Assembly (NCBI GenBank): GCA_044370375.1
Contig: JBILVQ010000009.1
Location: forward strand, 1-29,725
DNA length: 29,725 nucleotides
Source: JBILVQ01 sp044370375
GTDB taxonomy: Bacteria; Bacteroidota; Bacteroidia; UBA4408
Reading direction: 5' to 3'
The position numbers were made by a program, and so were the translations under genes. Numbering within the stretch: position 1 is the stretch's first letter; every line of letters begins with the position of its first letter. Shown piece after piece: positions 1 through 7,055 of this stretch. The notes beneath the pieces were generated by a model. That model was given only the letters and a program-made list of their open reading frames with translations, searched no databases and was not told where the DNA came from.

Positions 1-1308
1 TTCTCTTTCATTAATGGAATTCCCCATAGCTATTTTTCACGCTTAAATTCGGATGGTACGGCTGATACCAGTTTCCATATCGGTGCCGGTGCTAACAACT
101 GGGTGTATGCCACTGCCCTTCAGCCCGATGGAAAAATTTTGGTGGCCGGAGATTTTACCTCCTTTGATGGAAGCCCTGCCAGTCGTATCGTACGACTCAA
201 TCAAGATGGTTCCGTAGATAATAGTTTTAATGCCGGACAAGGTGCTAATCAAGGTATTCGCGGAATAGCTTTACAAGCTGATGGAAAAATTGTGGCAGGT
301 GGAAATTTTACCATATTTGATGGACAAAGCAACAATTATCTGGTTCGAATAAATTCAGATGGAACGCTCGATACATCCTTCAACCTTAATATTGGATTCA
401 ACAATGCGGTTTATACCCTTTTGCTTCAACCCGACGGAAAAATAATTGCCGGAGGCGTTTATACTAATTTCAACGGCATCGGCCGCAATCGGTTGGTGCG
501 ACTGCAATCCAACGGAACCCTTGATGCTCTCTTCGACCCTGGAAATGGTGCCAACAGCTGGATTATTTGCTCAGCACTTCAAACCGATGGTAAAATTATC
601 ATCGGTGGAAATTTTAATGCTTATGATGGAATTTCCCAAATAGGCGTTGCCAGAATCAATGGCAGCTGCACCACCCTGGCAGCGACTGATTCCATCAACG
701 CTTGCGGACCTTACACCTGGATAGATGGCATTACCTATCCATCAAGCAACAATACAGCCACACACCTGCTGAATGGCGCTGGAATCAACGGTTGTGATAG
801 TTTGATCTCGCTAAACCTAAACATTCAAAGCCTTGATCTTTCCGTTACCCAAAGCGGTGATACGCTAACAGCCAATGCCCAAAATGCACAGGTGCAATGG
901 CTGGATTGCAACAACGGATTTACTGTAATCAATGGTGCCACTGCCGCTCAATTTCAACCCGGTATTGCCGGCAATTATGCAGCGCTGATTAGTCAAAACA
1001 ATTGTTCGGATACAACACAATGTTTTACAGTGGTACCAACCGGAAAAAACAATGCTTTGAATGGCTTTTCAATGGACATAAGCCCCAATCCCATTCAACA
1101 GGAAGCCACCATTTTGATTCCTCATCAATGGCAAAATGCGGTTTTGAATTTGGTCAACAGTTTCGGCCAAACCGTTTGGCAGACAACAACCTTACATGGT
1201 CCTTCCATCCAACTTTCAACCGTTGGATTAGCGCCCGGCCTATATTATCTTTTGTTAAAAAAAGACGATAGCCTTTTAGGCGTAAAAAAGGTAGCCATTG
1301 AAAAGTAA
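1..1308 (+). CDS. Delta-60 repeat protein with T9SS type A sorting domain (5' end outside window)
   Basis: The reading frame is open from base 1, so the true start lies upstream and at least 435 codons are visible. The N-terminal half is made of delta-60-type repeats, seen as LQxDGKI..GG.F...G..RL..DGT.D.SF, four of them spaced exactly 51 residues apart. A Cys-containing segment follows (about 660-1040; CGPYTW and GCDSLISL), of a kind common in large secreted Bacteroidota proteins. The last ~80 residues (from about 1066) form a Por/type A secretion domain: SPNP near its start, then a beta-rich stretch ending GLYYLLLKKDD..GVKKVAIEK. By family knowledge the protein is exported by Sec, crosses the outer membrane by the type IX system and is anchored or released after C-terminal cleavage. 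Its ligand is unknown. The repeats probably form a beta-propeller-like adhesive or structural region; that part is inference. Confidence 0.9.
   Translation, partial: FSFINGIPHSYFSRLNSDGTADTSFHIGAGANNWVYATALQPDGKILVAGDFTSFDGSPASRIVRLNQDGSVDNSFNAGQGANQGIRGIALQADGKIVAGGNFTIFDGQSNNYLVRINSDGTLDTSFNLNIGFNNAVYTLLLQPDGKIIAGGVYTNFNGIGRNRLVRLQSNGTLDALFDPGNGANSWIICSALQTDGKIIIGGNFNAYDGISQIGVARINGSCTTLAATDSINACGPYTWIDGITYPSSNNTATHLLNGAGINGCDSLISLNLNIQSLDLSVTQSGDTLTANAQNAQVQWLDCNNGFTVINGATAAQFQPGIAGNYAALISQNNCSDTTQCFTVVPTGKNNALNGFSMDISPNPIQQEATILIPHQWQNAVLNLVNSFGQTVWQTTTLHGPSIQLSTVGLAPGLYYLLLKKDDSLLGVKKVAIEK
118..660 (+). repeat. Tandem delta-60 coding repeats, 153-bp period
   Basis: The LQxDGKI motif begins at 118, 271, 424 and 577, giving three identical intervals of 153 bp (51 codons). 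A further partial copy precedes 118. The copies differ at many synonymous and non-synonymous sites, so this is an old, protein-level repeat and not a recent DNA duplication. Confidence 0.85.
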
Positions 1309-1358
1309 GAAGAATTAAAATGAACAAATATCTTTAACAATTATTTCATCCATTTACC

Positions 1359-1769
1359 ATGAAACACAAGATCGGAACCAAGGAGCACCCCTTGCTTTTA
1401 AAAACACCTCCGCAAACCAGTGAATACACGATGCATAGCGACCAAAAGGACGGAAAAGAAATCTTGGTTTGTACCGTAGGCAAAACTGTTTTACACTACG
1501 ATTTAAAAATTATTGAGGACCTACACCAAATGCTAAAAAAACATGGCGATTGGATGGAACTGGGCAGTGCCGATGAGCAAAAACCGGCCAAGGAAGGAAC
1601 CGTGGAAGCTTGGGGAAGATCAGAAAAAAATCCTGTGGGTGGTTGGTATGGTCTTAAAAAAGGACTAAGAGGCAGAGTGGGCATGTATATCCCTCCCTTG
1701 ATGGAAGCATTAGGGTTGGCAGAGCTTACACACGATGCAAAGGGAAATAAAATGAAGGCCAAGGTTTAA
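1359..1769 (+). CDS. Hypothetical protein, 136 aa
   Basis: I do not recognise this family with confidence. The product is small, soluble and lysine-rich, with no signal peptide or membrane segment. Notable stretches are a basic N-terminus (MKHKIGTKEHPLLLKTPP), a central acidic/amphipathic part (IIEDLHQMLKKHGDWMELG) and a Gly/aromatic segment (NPVGGWYGLKKGLRGRVGMYIPPLMEALGLAEL). The coding pattern is convincing: no competing long frame on the plus strand and a normal ATG 50 bp after the upstream stop. The amphipathic parts could bind DNA or a partner protein, but nothing visible settles this. It is probably transcribed separately from the esterase downstream, since a strong hairpin lies between them. 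Confidence 0.7.
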   Translation: MKHKIGTKEHPLLLKTPPQTSEYTMHSDQKDGKEILVCTVGKTVLHYDLKIIEDLHQMLKKHGDWMELGSADEQKPAKEGTVEAWGRSEKNPVGGWYGLKKGLRGRVGMYIPPLMEALGLAELTHDAKGNKMKAKV

Positions 1770-1796
1770 ATGCGCTTCAATCCCATCAAAGTTAAA

Positions 1797-1832
1797 GGGA
1801 GGATTTAATTTTTCTTACCATTGAATCCTCCC
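1797..1832. terminator. Intergenic 12-bp hairpin, possible terminator or leader structure
   Basis: GGGAGGATTTAA at 1797-1808 pairs with TTGAATCCTCCC at 1821-1832, 12 bp with one G-U pair and a 12-nt loop. No clean T-run follows on the plus strand. It sits 27 bp after the stop of the upstream gene and 18 bp before the esterase ATG, so it could end transcription of the first gene or act in the esterase leader. Confidence 0.5.
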
Positions 1833-1850
1833 CGATTTGAATTCACACAC

Positions 1851-2777
1851 ATGAAAAATGCGCTACTGCTTATTTGCCTTTTCTTGCTTTTGGTTTCCCT
1901 AAAAAGCGGAAATCCTTTGCCAAAGGTAATCAGCGGAAGGCTGCAGCGTTTAGAGAACTTTCCTTCAAAATACGTTTCAAGCCGCAACATTGATGTATGG
2001 TTGCCGGCCAACTATAACGATACCGTAAAGCATGCCGTTCTTTACATGCATGACGGACAAATGTTATTCGATCCGGAACAAACCTGGAATCATCAAGCAT
2101 GGAATGTGGATGATGTAGCTTCAACCCTTCAATCGCAACATCAAACACAAGCCTTTATTGTGGTGGGAATCTGGAATAGCGGTTCAACAAGACATCAGGA
2201 ATATTTCCCGCAAAAACCCTTTGAAAAGTTAACCGACCTAGAAAAGGATTCTGTATTTTTCCGACTAAAAAAAGCAGGCAAATGCAAGGATACCTTCTTA
2301 CCGCAATCAGACCTATACCTGCAATTTCTGGTAGAAGAATTAATCCCTTACATTGAAAATCATTTTGCAGTCCGTCATGATCGCCAAAGTACTTTTATGG
2401 CAGGAAGCAGCATGGGCGGACTTATTTCCATTTATGGATTGTGCGAGTACCCGGAGATATTTGGAGGAGTAGCCTGTTTATCGAGTCATTGGCCCGGTAC
2501 TTACTCCCTTGAGAACAATCCATTGCCCAATGCCTTTCTTAATTATCTGGATGAAAAATTACCCCCACCCGGCCAGCATAAAATCTATTTTGATTGCGGA
2601 GATCAAACACTGGATGCTCTTTATCCTGCTCTACAAAAGCGGGTTGATAGTTTACTAATAGAAAAAAAATATACCCTAATAAACCAGCTCAGTTATTATT
2701 CGCCCGGTGATGAACACAACGAGGTAGCCTGGAACAAAAGGTTACCGGGAGCATTAAAATTTTTAATTGGGAAATAA
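1851..2777 (+). CDS. Exported alpha/beta-hydrolase, putative esterase (PF00756 / enterochelin-esterase-like)
   Basis: This is a serine hydrolase of the putative esterase (esterase D / Fes-like) group. From the ATG at 1851 the product has 308 aa and begins with a signal peptide (MKNALLLICLFLLLVSLKSG). A TTG at 1821 would add ten residues in front of the signal peptide and lies inside the hairpin arm, so I reject it. The nucleophile elbow is GSSMGG with Ser187. Asp251 (DCGDQ) and His289 (GDEHNE) are the likely rest of the triad. The HDGQ motif at 67-70 (YMHDGQMLFD) is typical of the family, where it helps form the oxyanion hole. It should act in the periplasm or at the cell surface on a carbohydrate, siderophore or other ester; the substrate cannot be told. 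It converges with the LysR gene 20 bp away. Confidence 0.88.
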   Translation: MKNALLLICLFLLLVSLKSGNPLPKVISGRLQRLENFPSKYVSSRNIDVWLPANYNDTVKHAVLYMHDGQMLFDPEQTWNHQAWNVDDVASTLQSQHQTQAFIVVGIWNSGSTRHQEYFPQKPFEKLTDLEKDSVFFRLKKAGKCKDTFLPQSDLYLQFLVEELIPYIENHFAVRHDRQSTFMAGSSMGGLISIYGLCEYPEIFGGVACLSSHWPGTYSLENNPLPNAFLNYLDEKLPPPGQHKIYFDCGDQTLDALYPALQKRVDSLLIEKKYTLINQLSYYSPGDEHNEVAWNKRLPGALKFLIGK

Positions 2778-2797
2778 CTTCGTCTAAAGTAAAAATC

Positions 2798-3721
2798 TTA
2801 GTACTGCTCATACCAACTAAATTTCTCCAGAACAATGGCAGCTTTCTCCCTTTTCAAATACTCGATGAGTGAAAGCGAAGAAGGAGCATGTTTCTTTCCC
2901 TTTAACCAAATCAAACTCCAGGTTGTTTTAATGGGCAAACCTTTTACAGGAATAATGCGCAACTCCTGCTGATGCAATTCATTCCTGATGCCAATGAGAG
3001 GCATAATAGAAAAACCCAAACCGGCCAACAAGGCTTGCTTAACAGCCTCGTTGGAGGTAAGCTCCATTTTTTTGGTCACCGTTAAATTATTCTTTTCAAT
3101 AAAACTTTCCATGGTTTGTCTAGTCCCCGAACCCTTCTCACGGAAAATCAAAGGTAAACCCTGAAAAATTTCCCTGGTTTTGATACCTTTCTTAATTTTA
3201 TGGCCCGGAGGTCCTACCAAGAATAGCTTGTTTTGCAGCAGGTCTAGTTTTTCAATATTGAGCTTTTCGGGCAAAATGGAAACCAGGGCAAAATCAACCT
3301 CATTGTTTTCAAGACTTTCAATCACCTTGCTTTTATTGGTTACATCCATCATAAATTCAATACCGGCATGCTGCTGCATGAATTCGGTAAGAAAAAAAGG
3401 CATCACATACTTGCCGGTAGAAACCACAGAAATCTTGAGCCGCCCGCTCAATTGTCCTTTATAGGTAAGCGTTTTATAATTGATGGCATACACTTGGTTG
3501 AGAATATCCTCGGCAGATTCAGCAATTTCACGGCCGAAATCGGTAATATAAATTTTGCGTCCAAGAACCTCCGTTAGGGGAATATCAAACTGGTTCTGAA
3601 AGTTTTTCAATTGAATGGAAACCGCCGGCTGCGTAAGATGTAGCTCCTCTGCTGCCTTGGTAACACTTTGGGTTTGCACAATTTTCAAAAAAATTTGCAA
3701 TTGATTCAAGGTATAATTCAT
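2798..3721 (-). CDS. LysR-family transcriptional regulator
   Basis: The product has 307 aa, the usual LysR length. Residues 1-61 form the winged HTH (LNQLQIFLKIVQTQSVTKAAEELHLTQPAVSIQLKNFQ). From about 90 onwards lies a periplasmic-binding-like effector domain (GRLKISVVSTGKYVMPFFL, VDFALVS, FREKGSGTRQTME). The GSGTR motif and overall look recall the CbbR/YeiE-type branch, a resemblance judged by eye. It is transcribed away from the isocitrate dehydrogenase gene with 85 AT-rich bases between them, so autoregulation and control of that gene are likely by the usual LysR arrangement. A -7 element TATCTTTG lies 24 nt upstream of the ATG. Confidence 0.93.
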   Translation of the reverse strand: MNYTLNQLQIFLKIVQTQSVTKAAEELHLTQPAVSIQLKNFQNQFDIPLTEVLGRKIYITDFGREIAESAEDILNQVYAINYKTLTYKGQLSGRLKISVVSTGKYVMPFFLTEFMQQHAGIEFMMDVTNKSKVIESLENNEVDFALVSILPEKLNIEKLDLLQNKLFLVGPPGHKIKKGIKTREIFQGLPLIFREKGSGTRQTMESFIEKNNLTVTKKMELTSNEAVKQALLAGLGFSIMPLIGIRNELHQQELRIIPVKGLPIKTTWSLIWLKGKKHAPSSLSLIEYLKREKAAIVLEKFSWYEQY

Positions 3722-3738
3722 AAAAATTCGTTATATAT

Positions 3739-3787
3739 TTCATTACAAAGATAAATATTTTTATATGAATTAGAATCTACAATTTTG
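3739..3787. promoter_or_regulatory. Divergent control region with dyads, possible LysR operator
   Basis: The 85-bp divergent gap holds an ATAAA-N4-TTTAT dyad at 3751-3764 nested within a TTCAT-N21-ATGAA dyad (3739-3743 and 3765-3769). LysR proteins typically bind AT-rich partial dyads in such gaps. On the plus strand CAATTTTG at 3780-3787 is a one-mismatch -7 element for the isocitrate dehydrogenase gene. Confidence 0.35.
3746..3753 (-). promoter_or_regulatory. Bacteroidota -7 promoter element for the LysR gene
   Basis: The minus strand reads TATCTTTG, a perfect match to TAnnTTTG, 24 nt upstream of the LysR ATG. No convincing -33 TTTG is seen. Confidence 0.5.
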
Positions 3788-3806
3788 CGGCACTAACCAT
3801 AAAACA

Positions 3807-5243
3807 ATGACCAGAATTACAATCGCCAAAGGAGATGGCATCGGTCCGGAAATCATGGACGCCACCCTCGAAATTATTCTTGCCGCAGGAGCAAAAATAG
3901 AAATTGATGAAATAGAAGTAGGAGAAAAAGTATATCTCTCGGGCAATACCTCAGGCATTGCAGCAGAGGCTTGGGATACAATTCGGAAGAATAAAATATT
4001 TTTGAAAGCACCTATCACCACCCCGCAAGGAGGAGGCTACAAAAGCTTAAATGTTACAACCCGTAAATTCTTGGGGCTCTATGCCAACGTAAGGCCCTGC
4101 AAAAGTTTCCATCCTTATGTTAGTACCAAACATCCGGTGATGGACATTGTAATTGTAAGAGAAAACGAAGAAGATTTATATGCCGGCATTGAACATCAGC
4201 AAACAGATGAAGTAGTGCAATGTTTGAAACTCATCAGCAGACCGGGCTGCGAAAAAATTGTACGTTACGCCTTTGAATACGCAAAGCAGCAAGGCAGAAA
4301 GAAAGTAACCTGCTTTACCAAAGACAATATCATGAAGCAAACCGATGGACTTTTCCACAAGGTGTTTGATGAAATTGCAGCCGAGTATCCCGATATTGAA
4401 AACGAACATTGGATCATTGATATAGGAGCAGCAAAAATGGCCGACACTCCTGAAGCTTTTGATGTGATTGTGATGCCCAACCTTTACGGAGACGTATTAA
4501 GTGATGTGGCAGCTCAAATTACCGGATCGGTTGGCCTTGCAGGCTCTGCTAACATTGGTGAAGAATGTTCCATGTTTGAGGCAATTCATGGTTCGGCACC
4601 CCGCAGAGCAGGACAAAATATGGCCAACCCTTCCGGTTTATTGCAGGGAGCCATTTTGATGCTCAATCACATCGGCCAAACAGACGTTGCAGAAAAGGTA
4701 CAAAATGCCTGGTTAAAAACCCTCGAAGACGGCATTCATACCTACGATATCTATAACGAAAAAACAAGTAAACAAAAGGTAGGAACCAAAGAATTTGCAA
4801 AGGCGGTTATTGCTAACCTTGGACAAAAACCTTCTATCCTTCCTGCGGTTCATTACAAAGTAAATACAGCGCTCAACCTGCCAAAATACCAACGAAAGCC
4901 GGCCGCTAAAAAAGAATTGGTAGGTGTTGATTTGTTTGTTCACTGGGCTGGATACAGTGCCGATGAACTGGCCGGAAAAATTAAAATGTTGGAAAACGAA
5001 AAGGTAAAACTATCCATGATTACCAACCGTGGTATTAAAGTTTGGCCCGACGGATTTCCGGAAACTTTTTGTACTGACCACTGGCGTTGCCGTTTCAAAC
5101 CCAAAGATGGAAAGGTTATCCAGAAAAATGATATCATCGAATTGTTGCAAAGCTCAATGCGCGAGAATGTTGATGCCATCAAAACCGAAAACCTTTATGC
5201 TTTAGACGGCATAGATGTTTATTCACTGGGTCAGGGTCAATAA
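3807..5243 (+). CDS. icd: NADP-dependent isocitrate dehydrogenase (long, TIGR02924-like type)
   Basis: It oxidises isocitrate to 2-oxoglutarate and CO2 in the TCA cycle. Residues 1-~335 are the isocitrate/isopropylmalate dehydrogenase fold: GDGIGPEIM at the N-terminus, the substrate segment VRENEEDLYAGIEH, the metal-binding region NLYGDVLSDVAAQITGSVGL, and HGSAPRRAGQNMANPSG near the cofactor pocket. The RR after SAP, where NAD enzymes usually carry Asp, favours NADP. The last ~110 residues (from about KKELVGVDLFVHW) are an extra C-terminal domain as in the Thermus and Rickettsia enzymes of ~480-500 aa, so 478 aa is full length. A CutA-like gene starts 18 bp downstream, suggesting co-transcription. 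Confidence 0.93.
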   Translation: MTRITIAKGDGIGPEIMDATLEIILAAGAKIEIDEIEVGEKVYLSGNTSGIAAEAWDTIRKNKIFLKAPITTPQGGGYKSLNVTTRKFLGLYANVRPCKSFHPYVSTKHPVMDIVIVRENEEDLYAGIEHQQTDEVVQCLKLISRPGCEKIVRYAFEYAKQQGRKKVTCFTKDNIMKQTDGLFHKVFDEIAAEYPDIENEHWIIDIGAAKMADTPEAFDVIVMPNLYGDVLSDVAAQITGSVGLAGSANIGEECSMFEAIHGSAPRRAGQNMANPSGLLQGAILMLNHIGQTDVAEKVQNAWLKTLEDGIHTYDIYNEKTSKQKVGTKEFAKAVIANLGQKPSILPAVHYKVNTALNLPKYQRKPAAKKELVGVDLFVHWAGYSADELAGKIKMLENEKVKLSMITNRGIKVWPDGFPETFCTDHWRCRFKPKDGKVIQKNDIIELLQSSMRENVDAIKTENLYALDGIDVYSLGQGQ

Positions 5244-5261
5244 ATAAATCAGGCTTTCTCA

Positions 5262-5573
5262 ATGGTTAACGTTATCATTTACCTCAAAAAGCATCATCAG
5301 GCCAAAGCCCTGGTAGAACATCTGCTGCGTGAAAGATTAATTGCATCAGCTTCCATTGATGAAAACAACATTCAATACAAATTGGTCAATGGAACCTTAC
5401 AGGAAGAAGTGAACAACGTTATCACCGCCCAATCTAAATCCTTATTGTTTCAGAACATCGTGAAGGCAGTAAGGCTTAAAACAGAAGAAGAAACGCCTAT
5501 TATCTCCTGCCCTATCATTTCCTCCAATGACACTTTTGATCAATTACTGAGAAATAACACCATGCCGATATAA
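5262..5573 (+). CDS. Divergent CutA1-like (PII/ferredoxin-like fold) protein
   Basis: This 103-aa protein has the layout of CutA1. A first strand (VNVIIYLKKHHQAKAL) leads into a helix that aligns with the CutA helix and following strand (VEHLLRERLIASASI, compare the family's V..LLEERLAACVNI). A middle turn (YKLVNGTLQEEVNNVI) corresponds to the W.G.I.E..E segment, and TEEETPIISCPI aligns with the family's YEVPEIIALPI. The aromatic residues of classical CutA are reduced, so the assignment rests on pattern only. CutA and PII proteins share a trimeric ferredoxin-like fold. It lies 18 bp after icd and 11 bp before the first coiled-coil gene. Its role is unknown; metal tolerance or small-molecule signalling are possible. 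Confidence 0.6.
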   Translation: MVNVIIYLKKHHQAKALVEHLLRERLIASASIDENNIQYKLVNGTLQEEVNNVITAQSKSLLFQNIVKAVRLKTEEETPIISCPIISSNDTFDQLLRNNTMPI

Positions 5574-5584
5574 GTCCTGATACC

Positions 5585-5827
5585 ATGAATATTCAACTCA
5601 TAGACGAAGAAGTAAAGCCCCTGGAGGCGCTGGAATTGGTAACACGCCTGATTCACCTGAAGATCAATTACTATCAGGACAAAATGAATGCGCAGCCTTC
5701 CGGGGCAAAACTTCGCGAAACAGAACAAAAAATAAAACAATTACAAAAAGAATTATTTCTGCTAAAAAAAACGCTTGATAAAAAAACCGGGCCCCTCAAG
5801 TTGGATGCCATCATCCGCATTGAGTGA
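5585..5827 (+). CDS. Small coiled-coil protein, 80 aa (paralogue of next gene)
   Basis: No known family is recognised. It is predicted to be almost wholly helical, with a heptad-rich Lys/Glu/Gln/Leu stretch from about 45 to 68 (ETEQKIKQLQKELFLLKKTL). The segment LIHLKINYYQDKM followed by the coiled coil and a short hydrophobic tail (LKLDAIIRIE) is repeated in altered form in the next gene (YQSKIQYYKLK, then LNGELKKLKDIL, then HSDISISL), so the two look like tandem paralogues. It starts 11 bp after the CutA-like stop and is probably co-transcribed with it. Confidence 0.65.
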   Translation: MNIQLIDEEVKPLEALELVTRLIHLKINYYQDKMNAQPSGAKLRETEQKIKQLQKELFLLKKTLDKKTGPLKLDAIIRIE

Positions 5828-5848
5828 GTCAGCAAAAGATTAGCTTTC
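5820..5848 (+). promoter_or_regulatory. Weak candidate promoter before the second coiled-coil gene
   Basis: TTG at 5820-5822, an 18-nt spacer and TAGCTTTC at 5841-5848 give a one-mismatch match to the TTTG-N17-21-TAnnTTTG consensus, 55 nt before the ATG at 5904. Confidence 0.25.
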
Positions 5849-5903
5849 GCACAATGAACTTTCCAGCCATCCTCCTATTCCATTCACCGATCAATCCAAC
5901 ACC

Positions 5904-6215
5904 ATGAAAACATCAAAATCATCCACCGGAATCAAGAAAACCGAAAAATTAAACCTTTTCGAAGATCAGTTCATGAGTCATGAAGCCAGGGAAATTCTTA
6001 TCAATATCTATCAATCCAAAATTCAGTACTATAAACTAAAAAATTATAGTTCACAAGTGCAATTTGAAAAGGATGATTCGCAGGCACAAAAAAGAATCCC
6101 GATGCTCAATGGTGAATTGAAGAAATTAAAGGATATATTGGCCGATGCTCAAGCTAAAAACCAAAATGTTGTCATCCATTCAGATATCAGCATTTCTTTG
6201 GTGGATAAAAAATAA
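5904..6215 (+). CDS. Small helical/coiled-coil protein, 103 aa
   Basis: No family is recognised. The product is basic and helical, with a lysine/serine-rich N-terminus, the shared KIQYYKLKN core, a coiled-coil-prone stretch near 70-90 (LNGELKKLKDILADAQAK) and a hydrophobic/acidic tail (VVIHSDISISLVDKK). Core, coil and tail match the order seen in the 80-aa gene just upstream, hence the paralogue call. A 76-bp gap separates the two, with only a weak promoter match. The downstream zinc-ribbon gene starts 3 bp after its stop, so these two are probably one transcript. Confidence 0.65.
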   Translation: MKTSKSSTGIKKTEKLNLFEDQFMSHEAREILINIYQSKIQYYKLKNYSSQVQFEKDDSQAQKRIPMLNGELKKLKDILADAQAKNQNVVIHSDISISLVDKK

Positions 6216-6218
6216 TTC

Positions 6219-7055
6219 ATGTTTGCTGGAAGGAAACTGCTGATTGTTACCAAACATCAAAAAGAAAAGGTAATTGCTCCCATTCTTGAGGAGCAATTAG
6301 GGGTAAGTTGTTTGCTAAACAATGATTTTGATACAGACAGCCTTGGTACTTTCAGCGGTGAAATTGAGCGCAAAGGAGATGCGCTGAGCACCTTGCATGA
6401 AAAATGTCGCTTAGCCGCAGAGCATGCTTCGGCAGATTTAGTTGTGGCCAGCGAAGGCTCTTTTGGCCCCCACCCTTCCGGCTTCGGCATTGCAGCAGAT
6501 GATGAGTTACTGCTATTGATTGACCGAAAAAACCAACTAGAAATCATTGCCCGCGAACTTAGTGTTGAAACCAATTTCTCGGGACGGGAAATTCACGGAG
6601 AAAGAGATTTGATGGCCTTTGCGGAAAAAGCTTTGTTCCCCTCCCATGCGCTGATTTTGAAAAATGATGCCATTAATTTTAATGCCGTTTACAAAGGTAT
6701 TAACACCCGCGATGAACTAATTTTTGCCTACCGAAAAATACAATCAAACTTCGGAAAGGTTTATGCTGAAACAGATATGCGCGCCATGTATAATCCTTCG
6801 CGCATGAAAGTAATTGAAAAAGCTTGCCTGCAATTAGCAGAAAGAATTAAGTCCTTTTGCCCGCAATGCCAAAAACCCGGCTTCTGGGTAACTGCTGCGC
6901 TTGCAGGACTTCCCTGCGAATTATGCCACTTCCCTACCCGCACAACGCTCAGTCATATTTATGAATGTAGCCATTGTCACACCAAAACAGAAAAAAAATT
7001 TCCTCACGGAAAAGAATTTGAAGATCCAATGTATTGCGATTTGTGCAATCCATAA
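6219..7055 (+). CDS. DUF6671-like protein with C-terminal zinc ribbons
   Basis: This 278-aa protein has an N-terminal alpha/beta domain (residues 1-~205; RKLLIVTKHQKEKVIAPIL, ASEGSFGPHPSGFGIAADDELLLLID) and a cysteine-rich tail. The tail has four CxxC pairs at C214/C217, C233/C236, C250/C253 and C273/C276, enough for two zinc ribbons. From memory it matches the DUF6671 family, which has no known function; I cannot verify this here. The conserved SEGSFGPHP loop looks like an active or ligand site. The zinc ribbons suggest nucleic-acid or protein binding. Its TAA overlaps the ATG of the transporter gene by one base (TAATG), which suggests translational coupling. Confidence 0.7.
   Translation: MFAGRKLLIVTKHQKEKVIAPILEEQLGVSCLLNNDFDTDSLGTFSGEIERKGDALSTLHEKCRLAAEHASADLVVASEGSFGPHPSGFGIAADDELLLLIDRKNQLEIIARELSVETNFSGREIHGERDLMAFAEKALFPSHALILKNDAINFNAVYKGINTRDELIFAYRKIQSNFGKVYAETDMRAMYNPSRMKVIEKACLQLAERIKSFCPQCQKPGFWVTAALAGLPCELCHFPTRTTLSHIYECSHCHTKTEKKFPHGKEFEDPMYCDLCNP

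Noticed and set aside
3180..3464. Plus-strand ORF of 94 codons antisense to the LysR gene
   Set aside because: The LysR frame is clearly the real gene; this frame is an antisense shadow with unnatural composition.
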